A stretch of DNA of 62,517 nt from Stutzerimonas chloritidismutans AW-1 (GTDB taxonomy: Bacteria; Pseudomonadota; Gammaproteobacteria; Pseudomonadales; Pseudomonadaceae). Position 1 is the stretch's first letter, and the number at the start of each line of letters is the position of its first letter. Under the pieces are notes generated by a model. That model made no database searches. It worked only from the letters and a program-made list of their open reading frames with translations, and had not been told where the DNA came from. Positions 46,417 to 59,254 of this stretch are shown here, piece by piece. The DNA is taken from assembly GCF_000495915.1 (NCBI RefSeq), contig NZ_AOFQ01000060.1:1-62517 (forward strand), written 5' to 3'. A program made the translations under genes and the position numbers.

Positions 46417-48276
46417 TTAGAATTTTTCGATTTCCGCCTCAGCCTGCAGCTTCTGCCGAAACGCTGCGAAGTCCTGCTGGCCGACGCGAGATGCAAGGAA
46501 GCGTCGATAATTCAGCTTCTCTTCATCGGTCAGCGCCGCTTCCGGCTCATTGACGCCGTTCAGGCGTACAACCGCGTAATCACCGTTGCTCAGTGCCACT
46601 CCGGAATAGCTCGGCTTATCCTGCTGTTCTGGACGCGGCATGCGGAATACCGCCTGCAACAGGGCTGGCGCAACGCCTTCCTGACTGCGCGTGGCTGCCT
46701 CTACGGCTTGCCATTGGCCGTCATCAGGCTGCTGCCCTTTACGCAGGTCCGCCAACAACTGCTCACCCTTGGCGCGTGCCGCTTCGGCAGCCAGGCTGCG
46801 CTGAAGCTGCTGAACGATATCCTCACGCACATCCGCAAGTGGGATAGCCGCAGGCTTCAGGTGTTCCTTCACGCGCAGTGCAATGGAGGTATCGGGATCG
46901 AGCTCGATGACGCTGCTGTTGGCGCCATCCACCAGTACTTCGTCGCTGAAAGCAGCCTGGATCACCTGACGATTGGCCGTGATGCCTTCGCCACCGTCAC
47001 GCCCGAAGGCTTCCGTGGTCTGCACCATCAAGCCGAGCTCCTGAGCGGGCTGGGCCAGGTCGGATGCTTCGAATGCCGAATCTTCCAGCTGCTTGCTGGT
47101 CTCGACGAAGCGCTGCTCGACCTGCTGCGCCTTGAGCTCGCGTACCAGCTGGGGCTTCAAGCTCTCGAAGGCAGGAACCTCCGGCGACTGAACACCCAGC
47201 AGCTTGATGATGTGCCAGCCGAATTCGGATTTGACCGGTGCCGAGACCTCGCCCTCATTCAAGGCATAGAGTGCATCTTCGAATGCCGGGTCATATACAC
47301 CCGGTCCGGCGAATCCAAGGTCACCACCCTCGCTCGCAGAACCTGGATCCTGAGAGGCTTCCTTGGCGACTGCAGCGAAGTCGTCACCGTTCTTCACCCG
47401 GGTAGCAATTTCATCGATCTTGGCTTTGGCTTCGTCGTCGCTCAGCTCACCGCCGGTCTCGATGAGGATATGCGCAGCGCGACGCTGCTCGGCCAGATTG
47501 GCGATCTGCTTCTGATAAAGCTCCTGCAGCTCCTCGTCAGACACTTCGACCTGATCGAAGAATGACTCTTTCTTCAACTCGACATACTCGACGATGACCT
47601 GCTCAGGTGTACGGAAACGGTCAGCGTTTGCCTCGTAGTATTCCTTGATCTGTTCGTCACCGACCTCAATTGCCTCCTGCTGAGCAGGCAGGGTGAGAGT
47701 GGCGAAGTCGCGGGTCTGCATTTCGAGACGCGCGAAGTTATCAACCTGCTGATCGGTAACGAACCCGGTTCCGGAGATGCCGGCCCGCAGCTGTCCGATG
47801 AGCATTTCCTGCTCGAGCAGCTGGCGGAACTGGAGACGGGAATAGCCCATCTGCTGGATGACCTGATCGAAACGTGCAGCGCTGAAAGCGCCGTCAACCT
47901 GAAATTCGGGGGTTTGCAGAATCAGCTGGTCGAGTGCTTCGCTGGAGAAGGCGAAATTGGCGCTCTTGGCACTCTGCAACAGCAACATGCGATCAATCAG
48001 CGAACCGAGCGCGGAATCACGAAGCAGACGATCATCCAGCAACGAAGCATCGAAATCCTGGCCAAGCTGTTGCGCCAGCTGGCGCCGCTGCATGTTCATT
48101 GCCTGGTCAAGGTCGTAACGGGAAATCTCCTCGCCGTTGACCTCCGCGGCATTCTGGTTGTTGCTCGCGGCATTGAAGATAGCCTCGAAGCCAGTCAACG
48201 CCAGCAGCATTACGATGATGCCGATGATCGTTTTGGCTATCCAGCCTTGCGAATTGTCCCTGATGTTCTGAAGCAT
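46417..48276 (-). CDS. ppiD: Periplasmic folding chaperone/isomerase PpiD
   Basis: 619 residues. The N-terminus has one membrane anchor (AKTIIGIIVMLLALTGFEAIF), then a SurA-like chaperone region (RQLAQQLGQDFDASLLDDRLLR) and a parvulin domain around residues 255-355 (AAHILIETGGELSDDEA; GGDLGFAGPGVYDPAFEDALYAL, split here into its known motifs). It helps newly translocated proteins fold at the inner-membrane outer face. It lies downstream of hupB, the usual order. Confidence 0.94.
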   Translation of the reverse strand: MLQNIRDNSQGWIAKTIIGIIVMLLALTGFEAIFNAASNNQNAAEVNGEEISRYDLDQAMNMQRRQLAQQLGQDFDASLLDDRLLRDSALGSLIDRMLLLQSAKSANFAFSSEALDQLILQTPEFQVDGAFSAARFDQVIQQMGYSRLQFRQLLEQEMLIGQLRAGISGTGFVTDQQVDNFARLEMQTRDFATLTLPAQQEAIEVGDEQIKEYYEANADRFRTPEQVIVEYVELKKESFFDQVEVSDEELQELYQKQIANLAEQRRAAHILIETGGELSDDEAKAKIDEIATRVKNGDDFAAVAKEASQDPGSASEGGDLGFAGPGVYDPAFEDALYALNEGEVSAPVKSEFGWHIIKLLGVQSPEVPAFESLKPQLVRELKAQQVEQRFVETSKQLEDSAFEASDLAQPAQELGLMVQTTEAFGRDGGEGITANRQVIQAAFSDEVLVDGANSSVIELDPDTSIALRVKEHLKPAAIPLADVREDIVQQLQRSLAAEAARAKGEQLLADLRKGQQPDDGQWQAVEAATRSQEGVAPALLQAVFRMPRPEQQDKPSYSGVALSNGDYAVVRLNGVNEPEAALTDEEKLNYRRFLASRVGQQDFAAFRQKLQAEAEIEKF

Positions 48277-48338
48277 GCGACCCCCAGGAGTCTGCGGCGC
48301 GATCGGATGCGCAACGCGGGTGGAAACCGGATAAAAGA

Positions 48339-48362
48339 AAGGCGCATCCAGGGATGCGCCTT
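48339..48362 (-). terminator. Rho-independent terminator after hupB
   Basis: AAGGCGCATC pairs with GATGCGCCTT over ten base pairs with a four-base loop, followed on the minus strand by TCTTTTATCC. It lies 120 bases after the hupB stop and 62 bases before the ppiD start. Confidence 0.8.
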
Positions 48363-48481
48363 CTCGGAGCTTTTGGAGCGGTTGGGCTTATTCCCCCAAG
48401 CCAGATTGCAGCAGGCAAGGCCTGCTCGACAACCGCCCCGTGCCAGTGCAGCGCGAGCTGACTGGCCGGGTAGAAAGACGC

Positions 48482-48754
48482 TTAGTTGACAGCGTCTTTC
48501 AGAGCCTTGCCAGCTTTGAAGCCCGGGATCTTGGCAGCAGCGATGTTGATCGGCTTGCCAGTCTGCGGGTTGCGACCAGTGCGCGCAGCGCGCTCCTTGA
48601 CAGCGAAAGTACCGAAACCAACCAGTACCACGGAGTCACCAGCCTTCAGGGCACCGGTGACGGATTCGATCACTGCATCCAGCGCGCGGCCAGCAACAGC
48701 TTTTGGGATATCAGCAGATGCAGCGATGGCATCGATCAGTTCCGACTTGTTCAC
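48482..48754 (-). CDS. hupB: DNA-binding protein HU-beta
   Basis: 90 residues of the HU/IHF family. It has [40 protein letters not shown] with the intercalating Pro, and the [18 protein letters not shown] end. It is a nucleoid protein. It sits downstream of lon, as in most gamma-proteobacteria. Confidence 0.97.
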   Translation of the reverse strand: MNKSELIDAIAASADIPKAVAGRALDAVIESVTGALKAGDSVVLVGFGTFAVKERAARTGRNPQTGKPINIAAAKIPGFKAGKALKDAVN

Positions 48755-48884
48755 TCTAAGTCCCCTTATTTCTGTTGAGTCGTATCTTTAATTTTCGGGT
48801 GTAAGCAAAGCGGTGCTAGATGGCTATGACACAAGAGGCCGATTAAACAAGGGCGCCTGAAGTGTGTCAACGTGGCCTTCCAGA

Positions 48885-51281
<2,397 letters not shown>

Positions 51282-51383
51282 AATTCAGCTCTACGACGGC
51301 CATTCGGCGGTAAACGGATGGGCGATGCCCTTGCAACAAAGATGAGGGCACACACCGTAAAAAACAAGGCGGCGGACCAAATG

Positions 51384-51407
51384 CAAAGGGGCCCGCAGGC
51401 CCCTTTG
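51384..51407 (-). terminator. Hairpin after clpX
   Basis: CAAAGGGGCC pairs with GGCCCCTTTG over ten base pairs with a CGCA loop, six bases past the clpX stop. The minus-strand continuation (CATTTGG) is only weakly T-rich, so it may allow some readthrough into lon. Confidence 0.65.
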
Positions 51408-51412
51408 TTCGA

Positions 51413-52693
51413 TTACGCCTCAGGCGCCGCCTTGGCTGGCGGCTCGGTGTTCTCGTAAATCAGCAACGGCTGAGATGTGCCTTCGATCACGCTTTCATCG
51501 ATGACAACCTTGCTGACCTCCTTCTGCGAAGGAATCTCGTACATCGTGTCGAGCAACACACCTTCAAGAATCGAACGCAGACCACGTGCGCCGGTCTTGC
51601 GCTCAAGAGCGCGCGAAGCGACTGCCTTGAGTGCATCCGGACGGAACTCCAGATCCACACCTTCGAGCTCGAAGAGCTTGGCGTACTGCTTGGTCAACGC
51701 ATTCTTCGGCTCGGTCAGAATCTGGATCAACGCAGCCTCATCGAGTTCATCGAGCGTCGCGATCACCGGCAGACGGCCAACGAACTCAGGAATCAGGCCG
51801 AACTTAACCAGATCATCAGGCTCCACGGCGCGCAACGCCTCGCCGATCTTCTTGCCCGGGTCCTTACTGCGAACCTCGGCATTGAAGCCGATACCACCCT
51901 GAGTTGAACGACCCTGGATGACCTTCTCCAAACCGGCAAACGCACCACCGCAGATGAACAGGATGTTGCGCGTATCCACTTGCAGGAATTCCTGCTGCGG
52001 ATGCTTGCGACCACCCTGTGGCGGGACGGACGCAACGGTGCCCTCGATCAGCTTCAGCAGTGCCTGCTGCACGCCTTCACCGGATACGTCCCGAGTAATC
52101 GACGGGTTATCGGATTTGCGGGATATCTTGTCGATTTCGTCGATGTAGACGATGCCCATCTGGGCCTTCTCAACGTCGTAATCGCACTTCTGCAAAAGCT
52201 TCTGGATAATGTTCTCGACATCCTCGCCCACATAGCCCGCCTCGGTGAGGGTAGTGGCATCGGCGATGGTGAAGGGCACATTGAGCAGGCGTGCCAGCGT
52301 TTCGGCCAGCAACGTCTTGCCCGAGCCGGTTGGACCGATCAGCAGAATGTTGCTCTTGCCCAACTCGACTTCTTCTTTCTTGTCGCGTTGGTTCAAGCGC
52401 TTGTAGTGGTTGTAAACGGCCACCGCCAGGATCTTCTTGGCGCGCTCCTGACCAATGACGTACTGGTCGAGAATGCCGCTGATCTCCTTCGGCGCAGGCA
52501 GTTTGTGCGCGTTGCTCTCGGTCTGCGCTTCCTGCACCTCCTCGCGGATGATGTCGTTGCACAGGTCGACGCACTCGTCGCAGATGAAAACGGAGGGCCC
52601 GGCGATCAACTTGCGTACTTCATGCTGGCTTTTGCCGCAAAAAGAGCAATAGAGCAGTTTGCCGGAGTCCTCGCCGTTGCGGGTGTCAGTCAT
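51413..52693 (-). CDS. clpX: ClpXP unfoldase subunit ClpX
   Basis: 426 residues from the ATG at 52693 (MTDTRNGED). It has the zinc-binding domain [14 protein letters not shown]...CDECVDLC, Walker A GPTGSGKT, Walker [10 protein letters not shown], and the IGF-like pocket-docking loop region. It unfolds substrates for ClpP. It is downstream of clpP. Confidence 0.97.
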   Translation of the reverse strand: MTDTRNGEDSGKLLYCSFCGKSQHEVRKLIAGPSVFICDECVDLCNDIIREEVQEAQTESNAHKLPAPKEISGILDQYVIGQERAKKILAVAVYNHYKRLNQRDKKEEVELGKSNILLIGPTGSGKTLLAETLARLLNVPFTIADATTLTEAGYVGEDVENIIQKLLQKCDYDVEKAQMGIVYIDEIDKISRKSDNPSITRDVSGEGVQQALLKLIEGTVASVPPQGGRKHPQQEFLQVDTRNILFICGGAFAGLEKVIQGRSTQGGIGFNAEVRSKDPGKKIGEALRAVEPDDLVKFGLIPEFVGRLPVIATLDELDEAALIQILTEPKNALTKQYAKLFELEGVDLEFRPDALKAVASRALERKTGARGLRSILEGVLLDTMYEIPSQKEVSKVVIDESVIEGTSQPLLIYENTEPPAKAAPEA

Positions 52694-52739
52694 TCGATCG
52701 ATCCAATCGGGAAGGCTTGAAACACAAGATGAAGGCAAT

Positions 52740-52761
52740 CGTGGGCTTTTTCAAGCCCACG
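52740..52761 (-). terminator. Hairpin between clpP and clpX
   Basis: CGTGGGCTT pairs with AAGCCCACG around TTTC, 30 bases beyond the clpP stop. There is no long T-tract on the minus strand, so it may be a partial terminator or mRNA-stability stem. Confidence 0.5.
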
Positions 52762-52790
52762 GAGCAGCCACATATCGCAGGCTGCAGGGA

Positions 52791-53429
52791 TCAGACCGCC
52801 AGTTGGCGCTGGGTAAGAACCTGGTCGATCAAGCCGTACTTGACGGCGTCTTCACCGCTCATGAAGTTATCGCGGTCGGTATCGCGGGCAATCACTTCCA
52901 TCGGCTGACCGGTATGGTGAGCCAGTACTTTGTTCAGACGCTCGCGGATGGTCAGAATCTCACGTGCGTGGATCTCGATATCCGAAGCCTGACCCTGGAA
53001 GCCGCCCAGCGGCTGGTGGATCATCATCCGCGAATGCGGCAGGCAGTAACGCTTGCCCGCGGTGCCACCAGTCAACAACAGAGCCCCCATGGAACAGGCC
53101 TGGCCGATGCAGATGGTCGACACATCCGGCTTGATGAACTGCATGGTGTCGTAAATCGACATGCCTGCAGTCACCGAGCCGCCCGGGGAGTTGATGTACA
53201 GGTGAATGTCTTTCTCGGGATTTTCGGCCTCGAGGAACAGCATCTGCGCGACGATCAGGTTGGCCATGTAGTCTTCGACCTGGCCGACCATGAAAATCAC
53301 CCGCTCCTTGAGGAGTCGGGAATAAATGTCATAGGCGCGCTCGCCGCGAGCGGACTGCTCGATCACCATCGGGACCAGGCCACCGGCGGCCTGAATGTCC
53401 GGAACTTGCATAAAAGGATTGCGGGACAT
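52791..53429 (-). CDS. clpP: ATP-dependent Clp protease proteolytic subunit ClpP
   Basis: 212 residues. The catalytic Ser is in [12 protein letters not shown], the His in [12 protein letters not shown], and the Asp follows in the handle region. Its length and [11 protein letters not shown] signature are normal. It forms the chamber for ClpX-delivered substrates. Confidence 0.97.
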   Translation of the reverse strand: MSRNPFMQVPDIQAAGGLVPMVIEQSARGERAYDIYSRLLKERVIFMVGQVEDYMANLIVAQMLFLEAENPEKDIHLYINSPGGSVTAGMSIYDTMQFIKPDVSTICIGQACSMGALLLTGGTAGKRYCLPHSRMMIHQPLGGFQGQASDIEIHAREILTIRERLNKVLAHHTGQPMEVIARDTDRDNFMSGEDAVKYGLIDQVLTQRQLAV

Positions 53430-53464
53430 GTTCCAACGATACTCCCTATGTCATGCCTCAAAAG

Positions 53465-53493
53465 ACATAAGCCAGCACGAGGCTGGCTTATGT
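53465..53493 (-). terminator. Terminator after tig
   Basis: ACATAAGCCAGC pairs with GCTGGCTTATGT over 12 base pairs with a five-base loop, followed on the minus strand by CTTTTGAGG. It lies between tig and clpP. Confidence 0.75.
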
Positions 53494-53518
53494 TTGTGCA
53501 CTCGAATATATGAAGAAA

Positions 53519-54829
53519 TCAGGCTGCTTGCGGGGCTTCCGCAGGCTTGACAGCTTCTTCGTAGGAGACCGACTTATCGGTCACTTTAGCCTGCTGCAGG
53601 ACAGTATCTACAACTTGCTCTTCGAGCACAACCGAGCGAACTTCGTTCAACTGCTCGGCGTTCTTGTAGTACCAGGCGACGACCTGCTCCGGCTCCTGGT
53701 AGGCCGAGGCCATTTCCTCGATCAGCTCGCGAACGCGGGCCTCATCAGGCTTGAGCTCCTTCTGCTTGACCACCTCGGCCACGATCAGACCCAGAACAAC
53801 GCGGCGCTTGGCCTGCTCCTGGAAAAGGTCGGCCGGCAGCTGCTCGGGCCTGATGTTGCCGCCAAACTGCTGAACGGCCTGCACGCGCAGACGGTTCACT
53901 TCATTGTCGATCAGCGCCTTGGGCACCTCGATCGGGTTGCCAGCGACCAGCCCTTCCATGACCTGATTCTTCACCTTGGTCTTGATGGCCTGACGCAGCT
54001 CGCGCTCCATGTTCTTTTTCACTTCAGCACGGAAGCCTTCGACGCCACCTTCCTGCACGCCGAACTGGGCGAAGAACTCGTCATTCAGCTCGGGCAGTTG
54101 CGGAGCGGCGACGGCATTCACGGTGACGGTGAACTCGGCAGTCTTGCCGGCCAGGTCGAGGTTCTGGTAGTCCTCGGGGAAGGTCGGGTTGATCACGCGC
54201 TCTTCGCCGGCCTTGGCGCCAACGAGCGCGTCTTCGAAACCAGGAATCATGCGACCGGAGCCCAGCACCAGCTGAGTGCCCTTGGCCGAACCGCCAGCGA
54301 AGGTCTCACCGTCAATCTTGCCGACGAAATCGATGGTCAGCTGGTCGCCGCTCTCGGCAGCGCGCTCGACGTTCTCGAAACGGGTGTTCTGCTTGCGCAG
54401 GATTTCCAGCATGTTGTCGACGTCGGCATCGGCGACTTCGGCCTGCAGACGCTCGATCTCGATGGCCTCGAAACCGGCCACTTCGAACTCGGGGAACACT
54501 TCGAAGGTGGCGACGTATTCCAGATCCTTGCCCTTTTCGAACACTTTAGGCTCGACGGACGGTGCGCCGGCCGGGTTCAGCTTCTCGGCAACGACGGCTT
54601 CATAGAATGTCGACTGGATCAGATCGCCCAGCGCTTCCTGACGGGCGGCTTCTTCGTAACGCTGACGGATCACGCTCATCGGCACTTTGCCGGGACGGAA
54701 ACCAGGGATCTTGGCACGGCTGGCGGTCTGTTGCAGACGCTTGTTGACTTCGGTCTCGATGCGCTCGACCGGCACGCCGATGGTCATGCGGCGCTCAAGA
54801 GCGGAGGTGCTTTCAACAGAAACTTGCAT
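53519..54829 (-). CDS. tig: Trigger factor
   Basis: 436 residues from the ATG at 54829 ([15 protein letters not shown]). The ribosome-binding signature [12 protein letters not shown], the FKBP-type isomerase domain ([20 protein letters not shown]) and the long helical C-terminal arms are present. It binds nascent chains at the ribosome exit. It is the first gene of the tig-clpP-clpX-lon series. Confidence 0.97.
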   Translation of the reverse strand: MQVSVESTSALERRMTIGVPVERIETEVNKRLQQTASRAKIPGFRPGKVPMSVIRQRYEEAARQEALGDLIQSTFYEAVVAEKLNPAGAPSVEPKVFEKGKDLEYVATFEVFPEFEVAGFEAIEIERLQAEVADADVDNMLEILRKQNTRFENVERAAESGDQLTIDFVGKIDGETFAGGSAKGTQLVLGSGRMIPGFEDALVGAKAGEERVINPTFPEDYQNLDLAGKTAEFTVTVNAVAAPQLPELNDEFFAQFGVQEGGVEGFRAEVKKNMERELRQAIKTKVKNQVMEGLVAGNPIEVPKALIDNEVNRLRVQAVQQFGGNIRPEQLPADLFQEQAKRRVVLGLIVAEVVKQKELKPDEARVRELIEEMASAYQEPEQVVAWYYKNAEQLNEVRSVVLEEQVVDTVLQQAKVTDKSVSYEEAVKPAEAPQAA

Positions 54830-55007
54830 GGATTTTCCTCGTTGCACAGACATAAGCCGGGCGTTCCGGCCCCAGAATGGGCAAGCATTCTAGTGGCTCG
54901 ATTGACATAAGTCACCCTGCCCGTCGCGCCGAGCAAAAGCCGAGCCGCGCCCGGCGAATCACTACTTACGTCAGCCCAGCCGAAAATCGAGGACATATGC
55001 TGGCCAA

Positions 55008-57026
55008 CTATCCCTGCACCAGACGCTTCATCCAGTCGAGTAGAACGGTAGGCAGGAGCTCAGGGCGTGGTAACAGTGCATAACGGGTTGCGCCAAATAT
55101 GCGCGGCAGGTAGGCGCTGGCCTGCCGGTCGATGGTCAGGCAGAACGGCGATATACCTTGCAGCACGGCTTCCAGAACCGCCTGGCGGGTGTCCTCGACT
55201 CCGTATCGCCCTTCGTAGTCATCGTTGTCGCTAGGCTTTCCATCGGACAACACCAGCAGCAGTCGACGGGCCGCCGGCTGGCGCATGAGATTGGCGCTGG
55301 CGTGACGGATCGCCGCGCCGCAGCGGGTGTAATGCTCCGGCTCCAACGACGCTATGCGTAGCGCTACCTCCTGGCCATAAGCCTCCTCGAAGGTTTTGAT
55401 ATCGCGGACCACCACCGCCTCCCTGCCCTGCCCTGAGAATGCCTCAATCGCATAGGGCGCACCCAGGCTCTGCAGCGCGATGCTGACCAGCAACAAGGCT
55501 TCGCGCTCGACGTCTATCACGCGTCGCCCCTGGGATATCCAGCTGTCCGTCGATCCGCTGACATCGATGAGCAGCAGGATGGCCAGGTTCCGCTCCGCGC
55601 AACGCTGCCTGCGGTACAGACGATCGGTCAGCCCGCTGCCAGCCCGCAGATTCGCAACCGCATCCACATAGGCATCCAGGTCCAGCTCATCGCCATCGAC
55701 CTGACCGCGCAACCAGGCCCGATGGGTGCGCAGCAATTCGAAGCGGCGGCGAATCCCCTCGAGCAATCCCTGATGGGACTCGAGCGTTTCCGCTACCCAG
55801 GCTGGATTACCCGGCGGGGCCGTGCGTACCTGCACGAGGGCGTTCTGCTCGCGGTAATGCTGCCTGCGGTAGTCCCATTCGGGATAGGCGATGCCTCGCT
55901 GCAGGGCCGAAACGACGGGCGCAAGCGCGATAGCAAAGGCATCCGGAGGATCATCAGCCAGCAACACCTCTTTGGGTTGCCCTGGTGACGCCACCAAACG
56001 CGCCTGAGGAAGATCGCCGAGCATTTCACCGAACAGCTCCGCATCCGCATCGTCCCGATCGATGGGCCGCTGCAAGCCCATCGGGTCCTCAGCGTGGGGA
56101 TGTGGCTCGTCCAGCTGGATCATCAGCGGTCCGCTTTCCTCCGATTCATCCTCATCGGGGCTCGCCTGGCGAATGTCGGGGCGTCGCTCGAGGCGCACGC
56201 TCTGCGGCGCTGCCTGAGTGGGGTCGAACGGACTCTGAGCGCCGGCGGAGTGTTGATGGTGCGTCGAAGGTGCCAACAGCATGCCGGTCCACCAATCAGC
56301 GAAGAGCGGCTCCTGACCGATGCGTCCTCCAGAGGCAGGTTCCAGCCCCCATTCAGCCAACAATCGCACGGCCAGCTCGCACGACGCTTCAGGCGTAGGT
56401 GACTGCGGAACACAATCAGCTTCGCCAATCAGCAATGCACGCACGCGAGCCTCCAGGGGGCGTCGTGCCGAACCGAATGCACTCAGCGGTGGCCGACGTG
56501 CGTGTGCACAGGCCCGCAATGCCCGCACCGATTCAGCAAACCCTGGCATTTCCTCCAGCAGTTCACGCTCGGCCGCTTGGACTTCAAGTAGGTGGTACAG
56601 CGCCCCGGCAAGTGGCGGGAGGCTGCGCCAGAGACTCAGTGCACTACCGCGGCGGATGCGCATTGCCTGCTGCAAGGCCATCACTTTGTAGAGATTCGCC
56701 GCCAGTGCTCGATCAGGGATATCCAACGAGCGAGGAAGCCAGATGCTTGTGCCATCGGTTCCCGGTACTGCCGCCAATCGCTGCGGCCTGGGCGTGCGGC
56801 CGAACCAGTTGCCCAGCAAGGTCGGGCGCGCCGGCGGCTGGGCGATGCGCAGCCGATAGCTGTTGCCGAACACCGCCGACAGCAGCAGTTCCAAACGCTC
56901 CGCCACCTCGCTCAACGATAGACTTGCCGGTGCGTCCGGCGCAGGACTGTAGCGACGCCATAGGCGCTGGACGAAGACCGTGGCATGCCGCGCAGCGTCG
57001 GTAAGAACCTCCTCGGCTTCGGCCAT
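55008..57026 (-). CDS. norD: Nitric oxide reductase activation protein NorD (VWA domain)
   Basis: 672 residues, intact copy. The C-terminal von Willebrand A domain has the metal site LLLIDVSGSTDSW and LSDGKPSDNDDYEGRYG. The N-terminal part carries the helical NorD/CbbO region. With NorQ it acts as a MoxR-VWA pair that helps assemble NO reductase. The first about 320 residues, read from 57026 to 56067, are repeated in the second copy at 60729-61688. Confidence 0.93.
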   Translation of the reverse strand: MAEAEEVLTDAARHATVFVQRLWRRYSPAPDAPASLSLSEVAERLELLLSAVFGNSYRLRIAQPPARPTLLGNWFGRTPRPQRLAAVPGTDGTSIWLPRSLDIPDRALAANLYKVMALQQAMRIRRGSALSLWRSLPPLAGALYHLLEVQAAERELLEEMPGFAESVRALRACAHARRPPLSAFGSARRPLEARVRALLIGEADCVPQSPTPEASCELAVRLLAEWGLEPASGGRIGQEPLFADWWTGMLLAPSTHHQHSAGAQSPFDPTQAAPQSVRLERRPDIRQASPDEDESEESGPLMIQLDEPHPHAEDPMGLQRPIDRDDADAELFGEMLGDLPQARLVASPGQPKEVLLADDPPDAFAIALAPVVSALQRGIAYPEWDYRRQHYREQNALVQVRTAPPGNPAWVAETLESHQGLLEGIRRRFELLRTHRAWLRGQVDGDELDLDAYVDAVANLRAGSGLTDRLYRRQRCAERNLAILLLIDVSGSTDSWISQGRRVIDVEREALLLVSIALQSLGAPYAIEAFSGQGREAVVVRDIKTFEEAYGQEVALRIASLEPEHYTRCGAAIRHASANLMRQPAARRLLLVLSDGKPSDNDDYEGRYGVEDTRQAVLEAVLQGISPFCLTIDRQASAYLPRIFGATRYALLPRPELLPTVLLDWMKRLVQG

Positions 57027-57828
57027 GGTCTAGATGAAGGTTCCGTCGACCAGATCGCGCATCGCTCCGACCAGGGCCTCGTCGTCCGAAAGTGGCGAGA
57101 CGATTGCCGCCAGGCACGCTTCCCGAACGGGTATGCCATCGACGCAGAGTGCACCCGCGGCGATCAGCAGACGAGTACTCGGCACCTCGGCCAGGCCGCG
57201 GTCCCGCAGCGCTCGCAGCCTGCGGGCCAGCGTGACCAGGGCACGCGAAGTCGGTGCGTCGACACCACTCTCGCGCTCGACGATCTTCGCCTCCGCATCT
57301 TCGCCCGGGAAATCCAGATCCATGGCCACGAAGCGCTGACGTGTGCTCGGTTTGAGATCCTTGAGCATGCGCTGGTAGCCCGGGTTGTAGGAGATCACCA
57401 ACTGGAAGCCCGGCGCAGCCATCAGCAATTCACCGGTCTTGTCGATTGGCAGCAGGCGCCGGTGATCGGTCAAGGCATGCAAGACGACCACGGTATCCTG
57501 GCGCGCCTCGACGACTTCATCCAGATAGCAGATGGCCCCCTCACGCACGGCGCGGGTGAGAGGGCCATCCTGCCAGACGGTACCGTCATGGCGAATAAGG
57601 AAACGCCCGATCAGGTCGCTGGCCGACAGATCATCGTGGCAAGCCACCGTGATCAGTGGCCGGTCCAGTTTCCAGGCCATATGTTCGACGAAGCGGGTCT
57701 TGCCACAGCCGGTCGGCCCTTTGAGCATGACTGCCAAGCCACGCGCATGGCAGCGCTCGAACATCGCGACTTCATTGGCGCACGGTACGTAGAACGGCTC
57801 CCCCTCACTTGCTTTCGCCAGTGGCGGG
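56067..57828. repeat. Left copy of the direct repeat (norD 5' part and norQ)
   Basis: This segment matches 60729-62490 with an offset of 4,662 bp. The translated norD and norQ parts are identical wherever I compared them. Together with the intervening norB-norC-nirK fragment it forms one 4,662-bp tandem unit whose joint lies at 60728/60729. Confidence 0.92.
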
Positions 57829-57845
57829 TATTCGGGCAACGTCAC
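57030..57845 (-). CDS. norQ: MoxR-type AAA+ ATPase NorQ
   Basis: 271 residues. Walker A GPTGCGKT is at residues 43-50, and Walker B ICYLDEVVEAR follows. NPGYQRMLKDLKPSTRQRFV is the CbbQ/NirQ/NorQ hallmark. It starts four bases inside the norB 3' end (ATGA) and ends three bases before norD. The gene from codon 8 on is identical to the copy at 61692. Confidence 0.93.
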   Translation of the reverse strand: MTLPEYPPLAKASEGEPFYVPCANEVAMFERCHARGLAVMLKGPTGCGKTRFVEHMAWKLDRPLITVACHDDLSASDLIGRFLIRHDGTVWQDGPLTRAVREGAICYLDEVVEARQDTVVVLHALTDHRRLLPIDKTGELLMAAPGFQLVISYNPGYQRMLKDLKPSTRQRFVAMDLDFPGEDAEAKIVERESGVDAPTSRALVTLARRLRALRDRGLAEVPSTRLLIAAGALCVDGIPVREACLAAIVSPLSDDEALVGAMRDLVDGTFI

Positions 57846-59209
57846 GTCGGGTGTACCTCCCTCTCTGCAAGCACCGGCTCCGTATCATCCAGGACGAAGC
57901 GTGGCGTGTAGCGGAAGAAGTCGTAGATGAACAGGGCAACGCCCACGGTGAACAGCGACGCGGTGGCAATGAGCATCACGAAATGGATCTGAATCTTCAG
58001 CTGTGCATCCAGATAGCCCATGCCCATGATTCGCTCCAGATAGACCTGCGCAATGCCTGCGGTGGCAAACGACAGCGTCATGCCGAACATGCCGGTGATT
58101 TGCAGCCAGAACGCCCAGTAGCCCAGCGCCGTGCCCTGCTCCCGTCGTCCGGCAGTCAGCGATGGCAAGGCATAGCTGATCATCGCCATGACGATCATTG
58201 CGTAGGCACCGTAGAACGCGGCATGGCCGTGCATCGCGGTGATTAACGTGCCATGGGTCCACTTGTTGACGCTCGGCCAGGTATGAGCCAATCCCAGTAG
58301 CCCGGCACCGAACAGGGAGAACAGCGCACTGCCGATCGTCCAGTGCAACGCCAGCGTATTCGGGTGCGCCAGCCCCGAGCGGCGCATGGCGCCGTAGGCA
58401 TAGGCGGCCATGCCGACGAGCGCGAGCGGCTCAAGCGCGCTGAAAAACCCGCCAATGGGCAGCCAGTAAGTGGGTACGCCGACCCAGTAATAGTGGTGCG
58501 CCGTGCCGAGGATGCCGGCGAGAAACACCAGGCCGACGATCACGTACAGCCATTTCTCCATGACTTCCCGATCCGCACCGGACAAGCGGATCAGCAGGTA
58601 GGCCAGGAAGCCGCCCATGATCATCATCCAGACGCCCTCGACCCACAGATGAATCGTCCACCAGCGATAGAAAATGGAAACCGTGTAGTTCTCGTAATGC
58701 AGCAACGCCGGCAAGTACAGGAGTGCGGCACTGACAAAGCCGATCATCAACACTGCTTCGGTCGTGGTGAAACGCCCCGCTTTGCGGATCGTCATGCCGA
58801 TGTTGTAGAGGAAGATCAGCATGCAGATGACGATGACGATCTTGTGCGGCAACGGCTGCTCGAGCAGTTTGTTGCCGGTGCCGTATCGGAACAGGTAGCC
58901 GATGATCGCCGTGACGCCCATCAGCGTCCAAAGCACCAGCTGTACATAGGCCAGCTTGGTGCTATGCAGCTCGGCGCGCGACTCTTCCGGAATCATCCAG
59001 TAGGTCGCCCCCATGAAGCCGGTCAGTACCCAGACGATCAGCAGGTTGGTGTGAATCACCTTGGTCACATCGAAAGGCAGGATATACAACAGCGGGTCCG
59101 GCCCGATGTACTTGGTTGCCGAGAGCAGGCCGAACACCAGCTGCAGGCCGAACAACACCATCGCGACCGCGAAGTACCAGTAGGCGACCGATTGGGACTG
59201 ATAGCGCAT
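57842..59209 (-). CDS. norB: Nitric oxide reductase subunit B, atypical
   Basis: 455 residues with about 12 helices. Heme and FeB ligands are present: VTKVIHTNLLIVWVL, WTIHLWVEGVW, GTAHHYYWVG and HGHAAFYGAY. The second Glu usually found four residues after the first in HLWVEGVWELIMG is Met here (HLWVEGVWMMIMG), while FSALEPLA keeps the other. It reduces NO to N2O with electrons from NorC. The lineage is not the one in P. stutzeri ZoBell that I remember. Confidence 0.9.
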   Translation of the reverse strand: MRYQSQSVAYWYFAVAMVLFGLQLVFGLLSATKYIGPDPLLYILPFDVTKVIHTNLLIVWVLTGFMGATYWMIPEESRAELHSTKLAYVQLVLWTLMGVTAIIGYLFRYGTGNKLLEQPLPHKIVIVICMLIFLYNIGMTIRKAGRFTTTEAVLMIGFVSAALLYLPALLHYENYTVSIFYRWWTIHLWVEGVWMMIMGGFLAYLLIRLSGADREVMEKWLYVIVGLVFLAGILGTAHHYYWVGVPTYWLPIGGFFSALEPLALVGMAAYAYGAMRRSGLAHPNTLALHWTIGSALFSLFGAGLLGLAHTWPSVNKWTHGTLITAMHGHAAFYGAYAMIVMAMISYALPSLTAGRREQGTALGYWAFWLQITGMFGMTLSFATAGIAQVYLERIMGMGYLDAQLKIQIHFVMLIATASLFTVGVALFIYDFFRYTPRFVLDDTEPVLAEREVHPT

Positions 59210-59254
59210 CGTAGTTTCCCCTTGAGGCGAACGTGGGTCGGCTTGGCCGTCGTG

